Source: CAZIHO01 sp964538875
Lineage (GTDB): Bacteria > Pseudomonadota > Gammaproteobacteria > Chromatiales > Chromatiaceae
Assembly (NCBI GenBank): GCA_964538875.1
Contig: CAZIHO010000158.1
Span: 1-6,029 of the forward strand
DNA: 6,029 nt
Direction: 5' to 3'
Shown here in pieces: positions 1 to 5,649 of the stretch (position 1 is the stretch's first letter; every line of letters begins with the position of its first letter). Position numbers and translations under genes: made by a program. The notes below the pieces were generated by a model. That model was not told the origin of the DNA. It saw only the letters and a list, made by a program, of their open reading frames with translations, and made no database searches.

Positions 1-99
1 CTCAAGCGCCAGGTCAATGCGCTGGCGGCGGAGTTGGGGCGACCGGCGCCCCATGACCTGTCCTTCGCCGAGGCGCCGCCGCAGGAGGAAACTTGGTGA
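1..99 (+). CDS. C-terminal end of an unidentified upstream gene (partial)
   Basis: Frame 1 is open from the first base to TGA at 97-99 and encodes the last 32 residues of a protein whose start is outside the window. The visible tail begins LKRQVNALAAELGRPAPHDL, followed by an acidic and proline-rich end finishing in ETW. The first part could form an amphipathic helix and the last part looks disordered. I do not recognise the family. That it is real is supported by the good Shine-Dalgarno site of the next gene lying inside its last codons, and by its stop overlapping the next start by 4 bp (GTGA), the same arrangement as at the two later junctions. It is therefore probably the preceding member of the same operon, and may be a signalling protein or the missing output, but the sequence does not show this. 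Confidence 0.7.
   Translation, partial: LKRQVNALAAELGRPAPHDLSFAEAPPQEETW
83..88 (+). promoter_or_regulatory. Ribosome binding site AGGAGG for the membrane sensor kinase
   Basis: AGGAGG is a consensus Shine-Dalgarno sequence. It lies 7 nt before GTG at 96-98 but only 4 nt before the alternative TTG at 93-95. The spacing, together with the GTGA overlap with the upstream stop, favours GTG at 96 as the true start. Confidence 0.75.
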
Positions 100-2681
100 C
101 GCCGCGCCCCCTCGCCTCCTTCCTCGCACGGCTGATCTGGCTGTGCATGGCGCCGCTGCTGCTGCTGGCGCTCTGGCAGGGCTGGGATAGCCTCGAGGAA
201 CAGGAGGCACGGCACCTACGCGAGGGCAACAATCTGGCACGCAACTACGCCACCGCCGTCGATCAGTTCCTGCTGGCGCGCATCAACGCCCTCAACATGC
301 TCGCCATCTCGCCGCTCACCGACGACCCGCACCATTGGCCGGAACTCTATGCCGAGGCACAGGGCTTCCACGCCAGTTTCGATACCCACGTGATCTTTGC
401 CGACACCGGGCGGCAAATGCTGTTCAACACCCGCACGCCCTTCGGCACGGCCCTGCCCAGGCTGCCCCTGTCGAAGGGCCGCAGCGCGGCGCCGCTGGCG
501 CTCGAAACCGGTCAGCCGCAGGTCGGTGACATCGTCATGGGGCCGGTCGCCAATGTGCCGCTGGTTGCCATCGTCGTACCCGGGTTGCGCAACGGCAAGG
601 TGGCTCACCTGATGCTCACGACCCTGGAAGCCGCGCAACTGCAAAAGCGCCTCGACCAGTTCGCGCTGCCGGAGGCTTGGTCGATCGCGCTGCAGGACGG
701 CACCGGCGCCGACATCGCGCGGCGTTCGCCGCCCGGCTTCGATGCGGCGCATGATGTCGCGGCAGACCATCGTTTCGTTGTTCCTCTGAAACAGTCGTCC
801 TGGTCGGTGGTGCTGGAAATTTCCCGCAGCAGTCATTGGCAAACACTGATCAGGTCCGGCATTGGCATTGCCCTGGCACTCTTTTTCGCGACGCTGCTCG
901 GCGCACTGGGCGGCACCCTGGCCAGCCGTCGCATCGCCCGGCAGATGCACCTCCTCGCCTTGCCTTCGACAGCGGATGCACCATTGCCGGAAATTGTCGA
1001 GATTGCCGATGTTCGCAACGCGATCGATACTGAAAAGGCGAAGCGAAACGAAAGCGAAACCCGTTTTGGCCGCTTGTTCCATGAAGCACCCTTGCCACTG
1101 TGCTTCGTCGACAAGAATGGCGTGCTGGCTGACCGCAACCGGCGCTTCGATCAGGTATTCGGCTACAGCCACGCGGAACTGCGCACCCTCGACGACTGGT
1201 GGCCGCTGGCTTATCCCGACCCGGGTTACCGCGCCTGGGTAGTGGATACCTGGAACGCCGCGGTCGCAGAGGCTGCGCGCTCCGGAGCGGACGTTGCCCC
1301 CATCGAATACCAAGTCACCAGCAAGGATGGCACACAACGCATCATGCTCATCTCCGGCATCACCCTGGGTGCGAATTTTCTCGCCACCTTTTTTGATGTC
1401 ACCGAGCACAAGCTGGCCGAGCAGAAGCAACAATTGGTGCTGAAACAGCAGCAACAGGCCCGTCTCGCTGCGCTCAACCAGATGGAGGATGCCAACGTGG
1501 CGCGCCGCAATAGCGAGATCGCCGCTGCCAGGCTGCGCGAAAATCAGGAGCGCCTGCAACTCCTGATCGACCACGCGCCGGCCGCGCTGGCGATGTTCGA
1601 CCGCGAGATGCGCTACCTCGCGGTGAGCCAGCGCTGGCGCGACGACTACTCCCTCGGCGCGCGCGAAATCCTGGGCCATTCGCACTACGAGATCTTTCCC
1701 GAGATTCCCGAACGCTTGAAGGACGTGCACCGGCGCGGGCTGGCGGGCGAGATCATCGCGGCGGACGAGGACCGCTTTGAGCGCCTCGACGGCACGGTGC
1801 AGTGGCTGCGCTGGGAGCAGCGGCCCTGGCACGCCCACGACGGCGGCCAAGGTGGCATCGGCGGCATCGTGATCTTCTCCGAGGACATCACGCGGCTGGT
1901 GGCGGCGCGACACGAGATCCTCGAACTCAACGCCGGGCTGGAGCACCGCGTCGCCGAGCGCACCGCCGAACTGGCCGCCGCCAACCAGGAACTGGAAAGC
2001 TTTGCCTACGCCGTCTCGCACGACCTGCGGGCGCCGCTGCGGGCGATGAACGGCTTTTCGCAGGCGCTGGCCGAGGACTACGGCGCCCAGTTGCAGGGCG
2101 AGGCGCTGGGCTACCTCGACCAGATCGGCATCGCCAGCCGCAAGATGGGCGACCTGATCGACGGCCTGCTCGTCCTATCGCGCAGCACGCGCGGGGACCT
2201 GCGGCGCGACGAGGTCGATTTGTCGGCGCTGGCGGGACGGCGTCTGGATGAGCTGGCGCGGGCGGAACCGGCGCGGCAGGTGACCGTAACGGTCGAACCG
2301 GGCCTCGTCGTCCGCGGCGATAAGCGCATGCTCGAGGCAGCGTTGAACAACCTGCTCGACAACGCCTGGAAATACACCGGCAAGGCGGCCGCGCCGGCGA
2401 TCCGCGTCTATCGTGGCGAGGTGGCTGGCCTGCCCGGCATCTGCGTTGCCGACAACGGCGCCGGCTTCGACATGGCCCATGCCGAACGGCTGTTCAAGCC
2501 TTTCCAGCGCCTGCACCGGCAGGAGGAATTTGCCGGCATCGGCATCGGACTCGCCACGGTGCAGCGCATCGTGCATCGCCATGGCGGCACCATCGCCGCA
2601 CAAGCGGCGCCCGGCGCGGGCGCGACCTTCTGTTTCACGCTGCCGGAAGGCAGCGACACTTTGCATGGAGAACCGCGATGA
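96..2681 (+). CDS. Membrane-bound PAS sensor histidine kinase with periplasmic Cache-like domain
   Basis: A sensor kinase of 861 residues counted from GTG 96. One membrane helix (about 9-27) and a second (about 255-275) bracket a periplasmic domain of about 225 residues. Its pattern (NTRTPFG near residue 108, then GxxVMGPVAxVPLVAIVVPG) resembles the double-Cache-like sensors of betaproteobacterial kinases. The ligand is unknown. There is no clear HAMP domain. Cytoplasmic parts follow: PAS 1 (about 321-438), a glutamine-rich coil with AALNQMEDA (458-466), PAS 2 (about 483-601, ending EDITRL), a coiled coil with RVAERTAEL, and HisKA with the phospho-acceptor His642 in SHDLRAPLRAMNGF. The ATPase domain has an N box (NNLLDNAWKYTG, Asn756), a G1 box (DNGAGF, 786-791), an F box (FKPFQRLH, 800-807) and a G2 box GIGIGL (814-819; GTGIGL is commoner, but the Ile form also occurs). 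It has no receiver. This HisKA style is usually paired with Rcp1-type regulators, and one starts inside its last codons (ATGA overlap). Confidence 0.93.
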   Translation: MTPRPLASFLARLIWLCMAPLLLLALWQGWDSLEEQEARHLREGNNLARNYATAVDQFLLARINALNMLAISPLTDDPHHWPELYAEAQGFHASFDTHVIFADTGRQMLFNTRTPFGTALPRLPLSKGRSAAPLALETGQPQVGDIVMGPVANVPLVAIVVPGLRNGKVAHLMLTTLEAAQLQKRLDQFALPEAWSIALQDGTGADIARRSPPGFDAAHDVAADHRFVVPLKQSSWSVVLEISRSSHWQTLIRSGIGIALALFFATLLGALGGTLASRRIARQMHLLALPSTADAPLPEIVEIADVRNAIDTEKAKRNESETRFGRLFHEAPLPLCFVDKNGVLADRNRRFDQVFGYSHAELRTLDDWWPLAYPDPGYRAWVVDTWNAAVAEAARSGADVAPIEYQVTSKDGTQRIMLISGITLGANFLATFFDVTEHKLAEQKQQLVLKQQQQARLAALNQMEDANVARRNSEIAAARLRENQERLQLLIDHAPAALAMFDREMRYLAVSQRWRDDYSLGAREILGHSHYEIFPEIPERLKDVHRRGLAGEIIAADEDRFERLDGTVQWLRWEQRPWHAHDGGQGGIGGIVIFSEDITRLVAARHEILELNAGLEHRVAERTAELAAANQELESFAYAVSHDLRAPLRAMNGFSQALAEDYGAQLQGEALGYLDQIGIASRKMGDLIDGLLVLSRSTRGDLRRDEVDLSALAGRRLDELARAEPARQVTVTVEPGLVVRGDKRMLEAALNNLLDNAWKYTGKAAAPAIRVYRGEVAGLPGICVADNGAGFDMAHAERLFKPFQRLHRQEEFAGIGIGLATVQRIVHRHGGTIAAQAAPGAGATFCFTLPEGSDTLHGEPR
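1446..1493 (+). repeat. Inter-domain linker repeat, copy 1 (in the membrane kinase)
   Basis: This segment encodes QQQQARLAALNQMEDA, between PAS 1 and PAS 2 of the membrane kinase. It aligns without gaps to 3553-3600 in the hybrid kinase, with 41 of 48 bases identical by hand count (32 of 36 over the last 36 bases). The surrounding sequence matches much less well. The protein motif AALNxMEDA is one I associate with linkers next to PAS domains in many sensor kinases, so part of the identity may be selection on the protein. Confidence 0.7.
2667..2670 (+). promoter_or_regulatory. Ribosome binding site GGAG for the single-domain response regulator
   Basis: GGAG lies 7 nt before ATG at 2678-2680, inside the last codons of the membrane kinase gene. 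Together with the ATGA start/stop overlap it supports translational coupling and fixes the regulator's start. Confidence 0.6.
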
Positions 2682-3118
2682 AGGACAAGGCCCTCCTGCT
2701 TGTCGAAGACAACCCGCAAGACGAAATGCTGACGCTGCGCACCCTGCGGCGCGCGAACGTGGTGAACCACATCGATGTGGTGCGCGACGGCCAGCAGGCG
2801 CTGGACTACCTGTTCCGCACCGGCGAGTTCGCCGGGCGCGACGGCCCCGCCCTGCCGACCGTGGTGGTGCTCGACATCGGCCTGCCGCGGCTCAACGGCC
2901 TCGAGGTGCTGGCGCGCCTGCGCGCCGACGCACGCACACGACTGCTGCCGGTGGTGATCCTCACCTCTTCGGACGACGAGCGCGACCGGCTGAAGAGCTA
3001 CGAGAACGGCGCCAACAGCTTCGTGCGCAAGCCGGTAGATTTCGGCGAGTTCGCCGAGACGGTCGCCCGCCTGGGCATCTACTGGCTGGCCACCAACGAG
3101 CCGCCGCCGGCGCAGTGA
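2678..3118 (+). CDS. Single-domain response regulator, Rcp1/CheY-like
   Basis: A 146-residue stand-alone receiver domain with no output domain. The acidic pocket is Glu10-Asp11 (LLLVEDNPQDE), the phospho-acceptor is Asp66 (VVVLDIGLPRLNG), the switch threonine is Thr96 (VVILTSSDDE) and the conserved lysine is Lys118 (SFVRKPVDF). The insert with ALDYLFRTGEF and the C-terminal LGIYWLATNEPPP are typical of the Rcp1 group, which partners phytochrome-like and PAS kinases with the HisKA type seen in the gene before it. It is cytoplasmic and presumably takes phosphate from His642 of the upstream kinase. It may then act by protein-protein contact, or pass phosphate to or compete with the hybrid kinase encoded next. 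The ATG start overlaps the upstream stop by 4 bp (ATGA), and its own stop overlaps the next start by 4 bp (GTGA), so all three are probably co-translated. All catalytic residues are present. The partner assignment is inferred from gene order and family. Confidence 0.93.
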   Translation: MKDKALLLVEDNPQDEMLTLRTLRRANVVNHIDVVRDGQQALDYLFRTGEFAGRDGPALPTVVVLDIGLPRLNGLEVLARLRADARTRLLPVVILTSSDDERDRLKSYENGANSFVRKPVDFGEFAETVARLGIYWLATNEPPPAQ

Positions 3119-5649
3119 GGACCTCCCTGAAACTCCTCGCCATCGAGGACGATCCGGCCGACTTCCTGATGCTGGAGCGCCATCTGCACAAGGCGCAGCT
3201 GGCGGCGGAACTGCAGCGAGTCGACTGCGATGCGGAACTCGACGCGGCGCTGGCGGCGGGCGGTTGGGATCTGCTGCTGTCCGACTTCAACGTGCCGGGC
3301 ATGGCGTTCAAATCCAGCCTGCAGCGCATCCGCGCCCGCCAGCCCGACTTGCCCGTGATCCTCGTGTCCGGCAGCATCGGCGAAGTGGCAGCGATCGGCC
3401 TGCTGCAGTTCGGCATCGCCGACTTCATCCTGAAGGACGATCTGGCAAGGCTGGTCCCGGCGATCCGCCGGGCCCTCGACGAGGTGGCCGAGCGCCGCGC
3501 CCGCCGCGATGCCGAGACCGCGCTGCTGGTGGCCCAGGCGGCGGCGCTCGAGGAGCAGCGCCAGGCCCACCTCGCGGCGCTCAACCTGATGGAGGATGCC
3601 CGCCTCGCGCAGCGTGCGGCCGAAGAGAATGCCGACGCGCTGCGCAAGCTGTCGATGGCCGTCGAGCAGAGTCCCGAGAGTATCGCGATCACCGACCTGG
3701 AGTCGCGCATCGAGTATGTCAACGAAGCTTTCCTGCACCAGACCGGCTACGCCCGCGAGGAAATCATCGGCCAGAACCCGCGCATCCTGCAATCCGGCAA
3801 GACGCCCCGCGAAACCTACTTTGCCATGTGGGCTGCCCTGAAACGCGGCGAGTCGTGGAAGGGCGAGTTCATCAATCGGCGCAAGGATGGCAGCGAATAC
3901 ACCGAGTTTGCCATCGTTACCCCGATTCGCCAGCCCGATGGGCAGGTCAGCCATTACGTGGCCGTCAAGGAAGATATCACCGAGAAGAAACGCCTCGCCC
4001 GGGAACTCAATGCCCACCGCCACCACCTCGAGCAACTGGTGACAGAACGTACCGCCGAACTGGTGCAGGCGCGCACGCAGGCCGAGGCGGCCAACCAGTC
4101 CAAGTCGGCCTTCCTCGCCAACATGAGCCACGAGATCCGCACGCCGATGAACGCGATCATCGGCCTCACCCATCTGCTGCGGCAGGAGGCCACGACGGAC
4201 CATCAGGCCGACTGGCTCGAAAAGATCGACGGCGCGGCGAAGCACCTGCTGGCGGTGATCAACGACATCCTCGACCTGTCGAAAATCGAGGCCGGCAAGA
4301 TCGTGCTCGAGATGCAGGATTTCTCCGCCGCGGCGCTGCTCGACGAAGTCGCCTCGCTGATCGGACAGCAGGCCCGCGCCAAGGGGCTGGCCGTGACGAT
4401 GGATACCGACGGGGTGCCGCCCTGGCTGCGCGGCGACGCGACGCGCCTGCGCCAGGGCCTGCTCAACTATGCCGGCAACGCGGTGAAGTTCACCGAAACC
4501 GGCAGCATCACCTTGCGCGGCCGCCTGCTGGAAGCGCGCGATGGGCGTTACCACATGCGCTTCGAGGTGCGGGACACTGGCATCGGCATTGCCGCCGACG
4601 CGCTGCCGCGCCTGTTCCAGGCCTTCGAGCAGGCCGATGCCTCGACGACGCGCAAGTTCGGTGGCACGGGGCTGGGCCTCGCCCTCACCCGGCGCTTCGC
4701 CCGCCTGATGGGCGGCGACGCGGGCGTCGAGAGCACGCCGGGCCAGGGCAGCAGCTTCTGGTTCACCGCCTGGCTGGATGCCGGCCAGCCGGTGGCGCAG
4801 GTGGCGCCAAAACGCGCCAGCGACGCGGAACTGCGCCAGCGCCACGCCGGCGCGCGGCTGCTGCTGGCCGAGGACAACCCGATCAATCTCGAGGTGGCGC
4901 TCGAACTGCTGCGCGGCGCCGGGCTGGTGGTGGATACCGCCCGCAACGGCCAAGTCGCGCTCGACAAGGCGCGCATCAACGACTACGACCTGGTCCTCAT
5001 GGACATGCAGATGCCCGAGATGGACGGGCTGTCGGCGACATGCGCCATCCGCGCGCTGCCGGGGCGCGGGCGCGACGAACTGCCCATCCTCGCCATGACG
5101 GCGAACGCCTTCGACGAGGACCGGCAGGCCTGCAGCGAGGCGGGCATGAACGACTTCGTTGCCAAGCCGGTCGATCCGGATGCGCTCTACGCGACCCTGC
5201 TCAAGTGGCTGCCGGCGGGCAAGCCGCAGGCCGCAAAAGTCGGCGCTGGCGGGACGGCACCGGTTACCGGCGGAATGGACGGCGAGGCGCTGCTCGCGCG
5301 GTTGGGCGCGGAACCGGGCGTGGACGTCATCACCGGTGTCAGGCGGCTGCTCGGCAAACGCGAACGCTACCTAGCGCTGCTGCGCGAAATGGTCGCGCAC
5401 CATGGCGCAGACATGGCGCAGCTGCAGTCGGCCCTGCATGCCGGCGACGACGCGACGGCCCGGCGCCTCGCCCACTCGCTCAAGGGCGTGGCGGCCCAGC
5501 TCGGCGCCAACGGGCTGGCGGACGCCGCCCGCGACCTGGAGAACTACCTGCGCATCAGCGAAAAGATCGGTTCGGCGGAATTGCAACTGCTGTGCGACGC
5601 AGTGGACGCGAAGCTCCAGCGGATTGCGGCGCTGCTCGAGGAAGCCTAG
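3115..5649 (+). CDS. Soluble hybrid histidine kinase, REC-PAS-HisKA-HATPase-REC-HPt
   Basis: A protein of 844 residues with no membrane helix. Domain order: receiver 1 (about 6-120; Glu11-Asp12-Asp13, phospho-acceptor Asp57 in LLLSDFNVPGM, Ser85, Lys107 in FILKDDLARL); coiled coil with AALNLMEDA (154-162); PAS (about 179-296, ending VKEDITEKK); HisKA with His339 in ANMSHEIRTPMNAIIG; HATPase with N box (Asn455 in LLNYAGNAVKFTETG), G1 (DTGIGI, 487-492), F box (FQAFEQAD, 501-508) and G2 (GGTGLGL, 516-522); receiver 2 (about 581-698; Asp587, Asp630 in LMDMQMPEMDG, Thr662, Lys684); HPt (about 738-830; His787 in AHSLKGVAAQLG). This gives an internal relay His339-Asp630-His787, and receiver 1 can accept phosphate from another kinase. 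The start is GTG 3115, overlapping the upstream stop (GTGA). The reading frame is open from 2413, but the earlier part covers the regulator gene in another frame and does not look like protein. No strong Shine-Dalgarno is seen, so initiation may depend on coupling. A CTG at 3127 is a less likely start. It has no output domain. Confidence 0.92.
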   Translation: MRTSLKLLAIEDDPADFLMLERHLHKAQLAAELQRVDCDAELDAALAAGGWDLLLSDFNVPGMAFKSSLQRIRARQPDLPVILVSGSIGEVAAIGLLQFGIADFILKDDLARLVPAIRRALDEVAERRARRDAETALLVAQAAALEEQRQAHLAALNLMEDARLAQRAAEENADALRKLSMAVEQSPESIAITDLESRIEYVNEAFLHQTGYAREEIIGQNPRILQSGKTPRETYFAMWAALKRGESWKGEFINRRKDGSEYTEFAIVTPIRQPDGQVSHYVAVKEDITEKKRLARELNAHRHHLEQLVTERTAELVQARTQAEAANQSKSAFLANMSHEIRTPMNAIIGLTHLLRQEATTDHQADWLEKIDGAAKHLLAVINDILDLSKIEAGKIVLEMQDFSAAALLDEVASLIGQQARAKGLAVTMDTDGVPPWLRGDATRLRQGLLNYAGNAVKFTETGSITLRGRLLEARDGRYHMRFEVRDTGIGIAADALPRLFQAFEQADASTTRKFGGTGLGLALTRRFARLMGGDAGVESTPGQGSSFWFTAWLDAGQPVAQVAPKRASDAELRQRHAGARLLLAEDNPINLEVALELLRGAGLVVDTARNGQVALDKARINDYDLVLMDMQMPEMDGLSATCAIRALPGRGRDELPILAMTANAFDEDRQACSEAGMNDFVAKPVDPDALYATLLKWLPAGKPQAAKVGAGGTAPVTGGMDGEALLARLGAEPGVDVITGVRRLLGKRERYLALLREMVAHHGADMAQLQSALHAGDDATARRLAHSLKGVAAQLGANGLADAARDLENYLRISEKIGSAELQLLCDAVDAKLQRIAALLEEA
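3553..3600 (+). repeat. Inter-domain linker repeat, copy 2 (in the hybrid kinase)
   Basis: This segment encodes EQRQAHLAALNLMEDA, in the coil between receiver 1 and the PAS domain of the hybrid kinase. It is the partner of 1446-1493 (41 of 48 bases identical, no gaps). In both genes it follows a stretch rich in Gln/Glu and is followed by a helical run (AxxAxR...) leading into a PAS domain. Confidence 0.7.

Noticed and set aside
93..95. TTG as the start of the membrane kinase
   Set aside because: It would lie only 4 nt from AGGAGG. GTG at 96 has the better 7-nt spacing and forms the same 4-bp overlap as the other junctions. The two differ by one residue.
216..2021. Long antisense open frame (601 codons) opposite the membrane kinase
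   Set aside because: It mirrors the codon structure of a well-supported sensor kinase in GC-rich DNA, where antisense frames often stay open. Its translation shows no domain pattern.
2413..3114. Upstream extension of the hybrid kinase reading frame
   Set aside because: The frame is open, but this part overlaps the end of the membrane kinase and the whole response regulator gene and reads as low-complexity Arg/Ala/Pro sequence. Receiver homology begins right after GTG 3115.
3127..3129. CTG as an alternative start for the hybrid kinase, with GAGG at 3117-3120
   Set aside because: The spacing is plausible (6 nt), but CTG starts are rare, and GTG 3115 fits the overlap pattern. It remains a minor possibility.
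3079..4953. Long antisense open frame (624 codons) opposite the hybrid kinase
   Set aside because: Same reason: the sense strand encodes clear REC, PAS, HisKA and HATPase motifs, and the antisense translation is rich in Arg/Gly/Gln/His without recognisable motifs.
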